Below, piece after piece: positions 41,648-47,952 of a DNA stretch of 64,000 nt (position 1 is the stretch's first letter; every line of letters starts with the position of its first letter). The stretch comes from CAYTYZ01 sp964442385 (GTDB lineage: Bacteria; Patescibacteriota; Microgenomatia; UBA12405). The position numbers were made by a program, and so were the translations under genes. Under the pieces are notes generated by a model. The model had not been told where the DNA came from. It did no database searches and saw only the letters and a list, made by a program, of their open reading frames with translations. The DNA lies in assembly GCA_964442385.1 (NCBI GenBank), contig CAYTYZ010000001.1, forward strand, positions 102,340-166,339, given 5' to 3'.

Positions 41648-41836
41648 TTACTTGAAGAGCAAAATAAGTACCTGCCAAAAACAAGCTAACCCCGTAGACA
41701 AGAAAATAACACCAAACATCCATGCAGTGCCGTTACTCATTTGCTTTCGAACTTTCCCTGTAAGCATATACACCGCCAGGAAGATGATCACAAATAAAAT
41801 CACAGTATAGCCCACCCCTGCTTGTACATCAGTCAT
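41648..41836 (-). CDS. array gene E: two-TM protein, 62 aa
   Basis: Preceded by AAGGAGGTAAT at ideal spacing. Hydrophobic helices at about 10-27 and 39-60, separated by a basic GKVRKQMSNG loop. First gene of unit E-D, behind a type 1 leader hairpin that is nearly identical to the one before gene H. Function unknown. Confidence 0.75.
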   Translation of the reverse strand: MTDVQAGVGYTVILFVIIFLAVYMLTGKVRKQMSNGTAWMFGVIFLSTGLACFWQVLILLFK

Positions 41837-41862
41837 TATTACCTCCTTAATACAGCAAAGTT

Positions 41863-41930
41863 AAACTAGCCTTACTTTCTTTAGCTCAAGTTAACGCAGT
41901 GTCAACCCTTGCTAAAAACAAAGCTAGTTT
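41863..41930 (-). promoter_or_regulatory. type 1 leader hairpin before gene E
   Basis: Minus strand: outer stem AACTAGC/GCTAGTT, middle UUUAG-CAAG / CUUG-AG-CUAAA, apical UUGAC-ACUGC-GUUAA. The ribosome site follows about 18 bases later. One of six copies with compensating stem changes. Confidence 0.7.
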
Positions 41931-41938
41931 TTTCTTCA

Positions 41939-41995
41939 CCAGTTTTATCGCTAGATTGTCAAAGTACGGAGTATCTAGCGACAAAGCTGCTAAAG
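41939..41995. repeat. array spacer inverted repeat S2
   Basis: CCAGTTTTATCGCTAGAT and ATCTAGCGACAAAGCTG are 18-base imperfect inverted arms around a 20-base centre. The inner TCGCTAGAT/ATCTAGCGA is perfect. Confidence 0.7.
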
Positions 41996-42004
41996 AAAAA
42001 ATAT

Positions 42005-42035
42005 CTGCGAGGCTTGGAGAACCCAAACCTCGCAG
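42005..42035 (-). terminator. array terminator after gene F
   Basis: CTGCGAGG(C)TTGG / CC(A)AACCTCGCAG stem followed on the minus strand by ATATTTTTTCTTT. Confidence 0.85.
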
Positions 42036-42048
42036 AACTTAACGATAC

Positions 42049-42249
42049 CTAAAGTTTTGTCATGAGAAATACCATGACGAACGCACCAATTCCCAGAATG
42101 GGCGAGAAAATCGATTCGTAGCGAAGATTTTTTTTGTCATCGGCATCCATTTCAGGATTCGCCTTGATCTGATTGTGAGTTTTTACTCCATTGTAAATGA
42201 GATAAACCCCCACAGCGATACCAATGATACCCAAAATAACTCTTTCCAC
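42049..42249 (-). CDS. array gene F: two-TM protein with QIKANP loop, 66 aa
   Basis: The GTG at 42249 is taken as start because TAGGAGG ends six bases upstream; the ATG further upstream overlaps the ribosome site. TM1 about residues 4-20, TM2 about 47-64. The loop THNQIKANPEMDADDKKNLR matches LMQIKANPIMHVGGEKHP in gene P and SRIKKDPDLSKKEVERYR in gene J. F, J and P therefore form one paralogous family (family I). Single-gene unit. Confidence 0.78.
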   Translation of the reverse strand: MERVILGIIGIAVGVYLIYNGVKTHNQIKANPEMDADDKKNLRYESIFSPILGIGAFVMVFLMTKL

Positions 42250-42296
42250 GCGATACCTCCTAAAATCCAATTTTTGTTCGTTAAGGTAAAGTTTTC

Positions 42297-42363
42297 AACA
42301 CGGCCCTAGTACTACCCAAAGTCAACGCTTCGTCAACTCCAGATAGAAACACACCGTGTCGTT
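42297..42363 (-). promoter_or_regulatory. type 1 leader hairpin before gene F (most diverged copy)
   Basis: Outer stem ACACGG/CCGTGT replaces AACTAGC/GCTAGTT of the other copies, and the apical hairpin is GUUGAC-GAAGC-GUUGAC. Pairing is maintained though the bases differ. Confidence 0.65.
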
Positions 42364-42369
42364 CCTTTA

Positions 42370-42549
42370 CCAGTTTTATCGCCAGATAGTTAAAGAACTA
42401 TATATTACTGACTATAGGATACCATCACAGCCTCACAATGTCAAATTCAAACCAACCGAAATGCCCCCTAATTTTGAGCTGACAATATGCATTTTAATCA
42501 AAATCAACCGAAAAGTATAAATCCACACCAAATAATAAAACTGCTAAAG
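42370..42549. repeat. array spacer S3 (long form)
   Basis: Arms CCAGTTTTATCG and ATAATAAAACTGCTAAAG enclose about 150 bases that carry the promoter block and an ATTTTGAGCT...CAAAATCAACCG stretch, also found in S5 and at 46450-46590. Confidence 0.65.
42416..42444 (-). promoter_or_regulatory. array promoter, copy a
   Basis: Minus-strand TTGACA (42439-42444), 17-base spacer, TATCCT (42416-42421). Identical boxes and spacing at 43661-43689 and 46487-46515. Confidence 0.75.
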
Positions 42550-42557
42550 AAAAAAGT

Positions 42558-42592
42558 TTGTGCGAGGCTTGGAGTAAGCAAGCCTCGCACAA
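42558..42592 (-). terminator. array terminator after gene G
   Basis: TTGTGCGAGGCTTG / CAAGCCTCGCACAA perfect 14-bp stem; minus strand continues ACTTTTTTCTTT. Confidence 0.88.
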
Positions 42593-42607
42593 CATGAGTT
42601 ACCACGT

Positions 42608-42847
42608 TCAGAGTTGAAGAATAAAAAAGTTACCAGCTGTACCAACCAATACTCCCAATAATGTCCAAAGGATCAGCTTTATCTTGGATTTTGTGGTACT
42701 AAAGTTCACCACCCTATATGCATGCATCTGGTTTAAGTATCTTAAAACAATCTGTGTATTCAAAAACACCATAGCCAAGCTCCAAAGAAACATTAGAAAC
42801 AATTTTTGCAAAAGAGTAAAGATCACTGACGGTGATACATCAGACAT
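42608..42847 (-). CDS. array gene G: two-TM protein (family II), 79 aa
   Basis: The ATG at 42847 follows TAGGAGGAATAT. TM1 about residues 13-33 and TM2 about 57-77. The protein aligns along its whole length with gene H: LFLMFLWSLAMVFLNTQIVL against LILSGLWGGACALVFGKPFL, the middle YRVVNFSTTKSKIKLI against YKVLDISTKKLKTKMV, and a Gly-containing second helix. G and H are clear paralogues. Single-gene unit with its own leader hairpin and terminator. Confidence 0.8.
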   Translation of the reverse strand: MSDVSPSVIFTLLQKLFLMFLWSLAMVFLNTQIVLRYLNQMHAYRVVNFSTTKSKIKLILWTLLGVLVGTAGNFFILQL

Positions 42848-42872
42848 ATATTCCTCCTAAATCAGCAAAGTT

Positions 42873-42941
42873 AAACCAGCCTACACTGCTTCTATCTCAA
42901 GTCGACGCTACGTCAACAGTTGATAAAAACATAGCTAGTTT
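42873..42941 (-). promoter_or_regulatory. type 1 leader hairpin before gene G
   Basis: Outer AACTAGC/GCTGGTT, apical GUUGAC-GUAGC-GUCGAC. The apical stem change T-A to T-G and G-T to G-C relative to gene E keeps pairing. Confidence 0.7.
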
Positions 42942-42949
42942 TTTCTTCA

Positions 42950-43015
42950 CCAGTTTTATCGTTAGATTAGATAGATTGTAAAAGTACGTAGTAACTAGCG
43001 ACAAAGCTGCTAAAG
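42950..43015. repeat. array spacer inverted repeat S4
   Basis: Arms CCAGTTTTATCGTTAGAT and CTAGCGACAAAGCTG. The centre includes a TACAAT -10-like box on the minus strand 18 bases after TTGTCG. Confidence 0.65.
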
Positions 43016-43025
43016 AAAAAAGTAA

Positions 43026-43060
43026 GGATTGGGCCAAAGAGTAACCTCTTGGCCCAATCC
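43026..43060 (-). terminator. array terminator after gene I
   Basis: GGATTGGGCCAAGAG-type stem (GGATTGGGCCAA / TTGGCCCAATCC plus inner AGAG/CTCT) followed on the minus strand by TTACTTTTTTCTTT. Confidence 0.85.
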
Positions 43061-43064
43061 AGTT

Positions 43065-43274
43065 CTAACTCAACAATTCGCTCAACCGTAAAAATACGGT
43101 TCCAGCAAAAAAAAGGATGTCAAAAACAATCCAAGGTACCCCGAACACTAACATTGCAAAGGGAATATTTGGATCATTTCGCTCATCACGAATTCGCTTG
43201 TTTGCATACCACACCATCAGAAAAGACACCTGAAAGTGTAGGTATAAAAAGCATAATAGGATAAATTCGTTCAC
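43065..43274 (-). CDS. array gene I: two-TM protein, 69 aa
   Basis: Start is GTG at 43274 after AGGAGGG with 8-base spacing; the ATG between them runs straight into a stop. TM1 about residues 4-23, a charged NKRIRDERNDPNIP loop, and TM2 about 38-60. The loop has a distant resemblance to the IKxxP loop of family I, but not enough to assign it. Second gene of unit H-I. Confidence 0.72.
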   Translation of the reverse strand: MNEFILLCFLYLHFQVSFLMVWYANKRIRDERNDPNIPFAMLVFGVPWIVFDILFFAGTVFLRLSELLS

Positions 43275-43298
43275 AACATGTCCCTCCTGTTGAGATTT

Positions 43299-43511
43299 TT
43301 AAGGCAAGCCTAGGTTAATAACCAACAACCCAGCAATATCTACCAAAGCTCCAAAGATGCACAAGAGCACCATTTTTGTCTTGAGTTTTTTAGTGCTAAT
43401 GTCCAGCACCTTGTAAATTTTCAACTGATCTTTCATGTCCAAAAAGGGTTTCCCAAACACAAGTGCACATGCACCTCCCCACAACCCACTCAGGATTAGT
43501 TTTACCAACAT
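43299..43511 (-). CDS. array gene H: two-TM protein (family II), 70 aa
   Basis: The ATG at 43511 follows TAAGGAGGTAAATC. TM1 about 4-22, TM2 about 46-68, loop DMKDQLKIYKVLDISTKKLK. Clear paralogue of gene G and more distantly of D. First gene of the H-I unit, behind a leader almost identical to that of gene E. Confidence 0.8.
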   Translation of the reverse strand: MLVKLILSGLWGGACALVFGKPFLDMKDQLKIYKVLDISTKKLKTKMVLLCIFGALVDIAGLLVINLGLP

Positions 43512-43538
43512 GATTTACCTCCTTAATACAGCAAAGTT

Positions 43539-43606
43539 AAACTAGCCTTACTTTCTTTAGCTCAAGTTAACGCGGTGTCAACCCTTGCTAAAAACAAAGC
43601 TAGTTT
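43539..43606 (-). promoter_or_regulatory. type 1 leader hairpin before gene H
   Basis: Same structure as the gene E leader with a single loop difference (ACCGC for ACTGC). Ends 27 bases before the ATG. Confidence 0.7.
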
Positions 43607-43614
43607 TTTCTTCA

Positions 43615-43795
43615 CCAGTTTTATCGCCAGATAGTTAATGAACTTTATATTACTGACTATAGGATACCATACTAGCCTCAAACTGTCAAATCCAAACCAA
43701 CCGAAATGCTCCCTTATTTTTGAGCTAATAATATGCATTTTAATCAAAATCAACCGAAAAATATAAATGTACACCAAATAACAAAACTGCTAAAG
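43615..43795. repeat. array spacer S5 (long form)
   Basis: Near-duplicate of S3 including promoter copy b and the CAAAATCAACCG stretch. Arms CCAGTTTTATCG and CAAAACTGCTAAAG. Confidence 0.65.
43661..43689 (-). promoter_or_regulatory. array promoter, copy b
   Basis: Minus-strand TTGACA (43684-43689), 17 bases, TATCCT (43661-43666), upstream of unit H-I. Confidence 0.75.
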
Positions 43796-43802
43796 AAAAG
43801 GT

Positions 43803-43837
43803 GTCTGTGAGGGTTGGTAATACCAACCCTCACAGAC
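43803..43837 (-). terminator. array terminator after gene J
   Basis: GTCTGTGAGGGTTGGTA / TACCAACCCTCACAGAC perfect stem; minus strand continues ACCTTTTCTTT. Confidence 0.85.
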
Positions 43838-43847
43838 GATAACGACA

Positions 43848-44072
43848 CTACGTAAACAACAAAAGTAGCGTGATAATTGTCAAAATCGCGCTCAGCACTG
43901 CCAACATAAAGAAGTAAACTGCTCTCTGCCGATATCTCTCTACTTCCTTTTTTGACAGATCAGGATCTTTCTTTATTCTTGAAACACTCAGTCGAGATTC
44001 ATCAACCAGAATCCAGACTAGCCCTGCCCCAAAAATGCAGATAAAGATCAGCCACGCAATTCCCAAATGCAT
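43848..44072 (-). CDS. array gene J: two-TM protein (family I), 74 aa
   Basis: The ATG at 44072 follows AGGAGAGTGTAAA; a longer upstream frame would include the leader. TM1 about residues 4-23, TM2 about 51-72. The loop SRIKKDPDLSKKEVERYRQR aligns with the IKANP loops of F and P. Single-gene unit; RNA copy 2 ends 55-60 bases upstream of its leader. Confidence 0.78.
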   Translation of the reverse strand: MHLGIAWLIFICIFGAGLVWILVDESRLSVSRIKKDPDLSKKEVERYRQRAVYFFMLAVLSAILTIITLLLLFT

Positions 44073-44112
44073 TTTACACTCTCCTAGTTTTTTGTTCGTT
44101 AAGTAAAGTTTC

Positions 44113-44178
44113 ACCAGCCTACACTGCTTCTATCTCATGTCGACGCTACGTCAATAGTTGATAAAAACATAGCTGGTT
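44113..44178 (-). promoter_or_regulatory. type 1 leader hairpin before gene J
   Basis: Outer stem AACCAGC/GCTGGT against AACTAGC/GCTAGTT elsewhere, a full compensatory change. Apical UUGAC-GUAGC-GUCGA. Confidence 0.7.
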
Positions 44179-44238
44179 TTTTCTTCACCAGTTTTATTAT
44201 TAAATAGTCTTTTAAAGAACATCCATCTAATCTAACGA

Positions 44239-44645
44239 CAAAACTCGTAAAAGAATACTTACTCTCAACCCGGGACAAGTAAGTTTCACAAAATAATCCA
44301 ACTGGATACTGATTTCTCAGCTCCTTGCTCCTCAACACTCTGTTTTACCAGAGGGGAGTAAATTCGGATTCGGTCCTTTTGCATCCCTACTTTCGCAGGA
44401 GTTAAAAAGTGAGCAGTCATGTACTTGTGTTTACCACAGACATCCACGCTCTGCCAACTGCCATCTCCACCAATCTATGCTTTATTCCATAGATTAGTCT
44501 CTAAAAGCTTTTGCTTTTAGCACCGATATTACTCGATGTCATACACTTGAACTTACTTATATCGTGTATGAAGTAGCCCTTGTTTTCGCCAGGGGGCTTC
44601 GGATGATCCACCTAGGGCGGACCGCGACTCTTTTGTGAAAACTGA
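44239..44645 (-). ncRNA. 407-bp structured RNA element, copy 2
   Basis: Identical by eye to 40036-40442 (constant offset 4203). It begins 10 bases after the stop of the zinc-ribbon gene L, as copy 1 begins 13 bases after zinc-ribbon gene A. Its 3' end CTTTTACGAGTTTTGTCG resembles CTTTAGCAGCTTTGTCG found after ordinary array terminators, so the RNA sits exactly where a terminator would be. Closing helix arms at 44631-44643 and 44282-44293. Confidence 0.8.
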
Positions 44646-44655
44646 AAGTTACCTC

Positions 44656-45012
44656 CTAGTAACTAAACCTGATACCACAATTACTACAGAATTTTGCATC
44701 CTTAGTATTGGCCTTGCCACAGCTGCACCGCTTTTTGGGTCCAGTGTATACCTTGCCATTGATAATAATGGTATCCAAATCATCTGTAACGACCACTCGG
44801 GATCCAGATGTTTTTGGATATTTAGCTTGGATAGCCTTCATGTGCTCCATGAGACCAAGTGCATCGTGCCCCTCTTGAATATCACGCCTGCGGCACTGAT
44901 CGCAACCACAGCTAAAGGGGTGCTCCTTCTCACCTACAAACGGAATATTGTACTTATCCCGCATCTTGGTACACAAACTACAACTGCACGTTTTAACGTT
45001 GTGTTGTCCCAT
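44656..45012 (-). CDS. array gene L: zinc-ribbon protein, 118 aa
   Basis: The ATG at 45012 follows AGAGGAGAAAAAAG. Three Cys clusters are present: CSCSLC near residue 9, CGCDQC near residue 35, and a C-terminal ribbon RCSCGKANTKDAKFCSNCG. There is no membrane helix. The middle MEHMKAIQAKYPKT is helical. It overlaps gene M by 20 bases and is followed by RNA copy 2; gene A, also a zinc-ribbon protein, precedes copy 1 in the same way. Confidence 0.78.
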   Translation of the reverse strand: MGQHNVKTCSCSLCTKMRDKYNIPFVGEKEHPFSCGCDQCRRRDIQEGHDALGLMEHMKAIQAKYPKTSGSRVVVTDDLDTIIINGKVYTGPKKRCSCGKANTKDAKFCSNCGIRFSY

Positions 45013-45325
45013 CTTTTTTCTCCTCTAGTTTGGTTTTCACCAGAATCACAAGCACGATAGTGACGAGCCGCATGACTGAAAAAATGGTTATGGTGACCAG
45101 CACCTTTGCAACCACAACCGGTTCAAACCCAAGGTACAGCAAAGCACCAAGGGCCATTGACGGCACCAGGCATTCAGCCAAGGCTTCCAAGCCAGTGGCA
45201 GCCTTATCGCTCGCCCTCTCGCAACTTGGTATCCGGGAAAAGTCCCGCAGTCCAAGGCGAAACCAAAACACCACCTGCAAAACAAGCAACACCAGCAGCA
45301 CCAGATACTCTATCTCGTTTCCCAT
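44993..45325 (-). CDS. array gene M: membrane protein, 110 aa
   Basis: The ATG at 45325 follows AAAGGAGGAGTGAAAAA. Three hydrophobic segments: about 6-24, 54-72 and 76-97, with a Cys/Arg-containing loop SRIPSCERASDKAATGLEAL between the first two. The C-terminus is basic and Lys/Glu-rich. Part of the O-N-M-L unit. Function unknown. Confidence 0.75.
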   Translation of the reverse strand: MGNEIEYLVLLVLLVLQVVFWFRLGLRDFSRIPSCERASDKAATGLEALAECLVPSMALGALLYLGFEPVVVAKVLVTITIFSVMRLVTIVLVILVKTKLEEKKDGTTQR

Positions 45326-45329
45326 TTTT

Positions 45330-45620
45330 TCACTCCTCCTTTCTCACTTTTAGCTGATTGGTCATTTGCACAATCCAATCCCAGCTACCAGCAAGGCTTA
45401 TCGCAGGCAAGACTAGGAAAAGCCAACCCACTTCCACCTTTAAAAGCAAAGTGCCACCGATAACCATAACACCTACTCCCAGTCCCATAGCTGTTTTGAC
45501 AAGTCCTCCCAGGCAGGTTGTGCGCAGAGCCAAGATGACTCCCCACACGTTTACCAGGACCATAATGGCCCCTACACAAACGAACACCAGATCCTTTCCA
45601 GTGATTTGCATGTTTTCCAT
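45330..45620 (-). CDS. array gene N: membrane protein related to gene B, 96 aa
   Basis: The ATG at 45620 follows GGAGGCCGGAAAAAA. Hydrophobic segments at about 10-30, 39-58 and 63-80. CLGGLVKTAMGLGVGVMVIG parallels GLLGGFFKTGTRIIAIALVF in gene B. It ends in a charged NQLKVRKEE tail. Between O and M, 5 bases from M. Confidence 0.75.
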   Translation of the reverse strand: MENMQITGKDLVFVCVGAIMVLVNVWGVILALRTTCLGGLVKTAMGLGVGVMVIGGTLLLKVEVGWLFLVLPAISLAGSWDWIVQMTNQLKVRKEE

Positions 45621-45644
45621 TTTTTTCCGGCCTCCACAACCGGG

Positions 45645-45935
45645 TTAGTGACTACTCAATAGGAACATCATGACAGGGAATTCAAAGATGCCAGTCAGCA
45701 CCCGAAGGGCTATCCAGCCACCTTCCACCGGCAAACCGTTAGACCAACTGGACATAACGTGAATTCCCACAGCAAAGTTCAACAATGCCAGGGCAATCAC
45801 AATCCAGCCAATTGGCTTTTTGAAAAAAGCCACTAACGCCAAGAAAGCCAACAGAAAGTCCCCAAACAAACAGACAAGCAGCACAAAACCAACTATACAG
45901 GCAAGGGCACTCCCCCCAGGGGTTGAAATAATCAT
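45645..45935 (-). CDS. array gene O: membrane protein, 96 aa
   Basis: Start at 45935 from AAGGAGGCCGGAAGTTAAA. Three hydrophobic stretches: about 9-34 (CIVGFVLLVCLFGDFLLAFL), 38-55 and 70-92. First gene of the O-N-M-L unit, preceded by the 62-base type 2 leader shared with gene C. The longer upstream frame reads through that leader and is not used. Confidence 0.75.
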   Translation of the reverse strand: MIISTPGGSALACIVGFVLLVCLFGDFLLAFLALVAFFKKPIGWIVIALALLNFAVGIHVMSSWSNGLPVEGGWIALRVLTGIFEFPVMMFLLSSH

Positions 45936-45955
45936 TTTAACTTCCGGCCTCCTTG

Positions 45956-46017
45956 ACCGGGTTGAGAATAGTAAAGGCGACTCGGGACTTGCCCTGTCTT
46001 TTCCTTTACCAGTTTTA
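45956..46017 (-). repeat. type 2 leader block, copy 2
   Basis: Identical 62 bases to 41214-41275. Both units with this leader (C-B-A and O-N-M-L) end in a zinc-ribbon gene and an RNA copy. Confidence 0.75.
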
Positions 46018-46070
46018 TCGTTAGATAGATTGTAAAAGTACATGGTAACCTAGCGATAAAGCTGCTAAAG
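46009..46070. repeat. array spacer inverted repeat S7
   Basis: Arms CCAGTTTTATCGTTAGAT and CTAGCGATAAAGCTG around a variable centre that includes TACAAT on the minus strand. Confidence 0.65.
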
Positions 46071-46076
46071 AAAGTA

Positions 46077-46113
46077 GTTGTGTGGGGATTGGCATTACCA
46101 AGCCCCACACAAC
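46077..46113 (-). terminator. array terminator after gene P
   Basis: GTTGTGTGGGG / CCCCACACAAC stem, then ACTTTCTTT on the minus strand. Confidence 0.75.
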
Positions 46114-46122
46114 ATATCGACA

Positions 46123-46329
46123 CTAAAGAACTAGTGTCGAAACATAAGCCACGACAAAGCAAACAATCCCCTGAATAAAGAAATAGATCCCCCAGAAAAG
46201 AGGATGTTTTTCACCGCCAACATGCATAATTGGATTAGCTTTGATTTGCATAAGAAACTTAATCCCACCATAAATGCTCGTAATCCCCAGCATAACAAAA
46301 ATCAATACTAAGATTACTTTAGTTTCCAT
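46123..46329 (-). CDS. array gene P: two-TM protein (family I), 68 aa
   Basis: The ATG at 46329 follows CAGGAGGATAC. TM1 about residues 5-24, TM2 about 48-67. The loop LMQIKANPIMHVGGEKHP shares QIKANP-x-M exactly with gene F. First (most upstream) gene of the array on the minus strand, in its own unit. Confidence 0.8.
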   Translation of the reverse strand: METKVILVLIFVMLGITSIYGGIKFLMQIKANPIMHVGGEKHPLFWGIYFFIQGIVCFVVAYVSTLVL

Positions 46330-46364
46330 GTATCCTCCTGGAGGTGTGTCGTTAAAGCAAAGTT

Positions 46365-46432
46365 AAACTAGCCCTAGTGTTTTTAGCTCAAGTTAACGCA
46401 GTGTCAACCTTTGATAAACACAATGCTAGTTT
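46365..46432 (-). promoter_or_regulatory. type 1 leader hairpin before gene P
   Basis: AACTAGC/GCTAGTT outer stem and UUGAC-ACUGC-GUUAA apical hairpin; the middle arm is AUCAA against CUUGAG. Confidence 0.7.
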
Positions 46433-46486
46433 TTTCTTCACCAGTTTTATCGCCAGATAGTTAAAGAACTATATATTACTGACTAT

Positions 46487-46515
46487 AGGATACCATGGTA
46501 GCCTCACTATGTCAA
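46487..46515 (-). promoter_or_regulatory. array promoter, copy c
   Basis: Minus-strand TTGACA (46510-46515), 17 bases, TATCCT (46487-46492). It is the outermost promoter, followed by a long transcribed leader before gene P. The flank 46441-46590 repeats the S3/S5 block. Confidence 0.75.
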
Positions 46516-46599
46516 ATTCAAACCAACCGAAATGCTCCCCTATTTTTGAGCTAAAAATTTACTTTTTAGTCAAAACCAGCAGAAAAATAAAATTTTCAC

Positions 46600-47868
46600 T
46601 TATTTTGCAACTATTTCCAAAGATGGCAAAGGAAAAATCAATTTCCCACCACCATTTAAGTATTTTTTTATCACCTCAAGTCCCAGTAAGAAAGCTTTAA
46701 AATGATATGGTCCTACTACCAAATAATCCGGCTTTAATTCAAAAATCTCTTTTTCAGAAACTATCGGAATTTTACTACCTGGGGTTGTGTGGCCAAACTT
46801 ATCAGCATTCACCTCTCCAATTTTAGGCAACAACCTGGGGGTTATCTTGCAATATTGCAATACCGCATTGAATTTAGTCGAGGCGCCCAGACCATATACC
46901 TTCAAGCCCTTCTTTTTAATATCCAAAAGTAACTTTCTGAATTCCTTTTTGTGCAGTTTGGCGCTAGCTTCAAAATTGCGATAAATTGCTAGTTCATCTA
47001 GTCCTAATATTTGTTCTGCCTTTTCCAGTAGCTTTACGCTAGGGTGTGTAGGTTTATTGTTTGCGTGTTCTACCACCACTCTAAAACTACCTCCATTGCA
47101 ATCATTTAATTCCACCTCGCGAATAGACAAGCCTACCCTATTTAAAACGTGGCTAATTTGAGCTAAAGAATAGTATTCTAAATGCTCTTGTACGGCCGTG
47201 TCATACATTTTTTTTGCCAGCATCAGTAAAGAATAGCTTTGTTCCAATATCCATACTCCATCTGGGTGCAATATTTCCTTGATGTCTTTTACAAAAGCCA
47301 CTGGGTCTTCCAAATCATAAAAACAGGCTATACTGGTAACTATCTTGGCTTTTTGCCGCAGATTTTTAAAGTAATTTAAAAAAGTACTGGCCTTAAAAAA
47401 ATCAGGAATAGCTACTACTCCTTCTGGATAAAATGACTTAAATTTCTCCACTGTTGGATCCATACCTATCAGTGTTATTTTTTTGTCCTTTCCAATATTT
47501 TGCATGTATGAACGTAACAAAGTCCCATCATTGCTTCCGATATCAAGTACCACATCCCCTGACTCGAGCTTTACCAAACCCAAGGCATATTTTGTAAGAT
47601 TATCCAAATGCTCTACCATAGATCTGTTTAACCCAGACCGATAACCATAGTTGTCACCGTACAATAAATTTCCCGCAACGCTATGTTTAATTTGTACTAA
47701 CCCGCACGAACCCTCTCCATGGCACTTAACCAAAACCACCGGAGATGATCCAACTTTTTGGTTCACTTTTGGAAATACCCCAGTCAGAGACTGCTTTCCT
47801 AAGTTTAAAACAGGTACTAAATTTGTATTACCACAAATTCTGCATTTTTTAATTTCGGTGTAGTTCAT
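46600..47868 (-). CDS. SAM-dependent C-methyltransferase of the three-domain nucleotide-sugar type
   Basis: 422 residues with three parts. First, an N-terminal zinc-binding region with CRICGNTNLVPVLNLGKQSL and later CHGEGSCGLVQ (Methyltransf_13). Second, a Rossmann SAM domain with VVLDIGSNDGTLLRSY near residue 107. Third, a C-terminal Methyltransf_14-like domain with KKGLKVYGLGASTKFNAVLQ. This matches enzymes such as TylC3 that C-methylate nucleotide-linked keto-sugars. It probably belongs with the RmlC-like and glycan genes in function, though it is not adjacent to them. It borders the small-gene array, 85 bases from the nearest promoter. Confidence 0.85.
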   Translation of the reverse strand: MNYTEIKKCRICGNTNLVPVLNLGKQSLTGVFPKVNQKVGSSPVVLVKCHGEGSCGLVQIKHSVAGNLLYGDNYGYRSGLNRSMVEHLDNLTKYALGLVKLESGDVVLDIGSNDGTLLRSYMQNIGKDKKITLIGMDPTVEKFKSFYPEGVVAIPDFFKASTFLNYFKNLRQKAKIVTSIACFYDLEDPVAFVKDIKEILHPDGVWILEQSYSLLMLAKKMYDTAVQEHLEYYSLAQISHVLNRVGLSIREVELNDCNGGSFRVVVEHANNKPTHPSVKLLEKAEQILGLDELAIYRNFEASAKLHKKEFRKLLLDIKKKGLKVYGLGASTKFNAVLQYCKITPRLLPKIGEVNADKFGHTTPGSKIPIVSEKEIFELKPDYLVVGPYHFKAFLLGLEVIKKYLNGGGKLIFPLPSLEIVAK

Positions 47869-47952
47869 ATTACTTAGTCAAAAAAATATTTACTTAGATT
47901 GTATCACTAAAACTCATGTCTACATCTAACCATAGATATACTATAATTAGCT

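Noticed and set aside
41267..46070. Integron attC sites
   Set aside because: The spacers are palindromic, but I could not find paired GTTRRRY and RYYYAAC cores at consistent positions, and no integrase is in the window.
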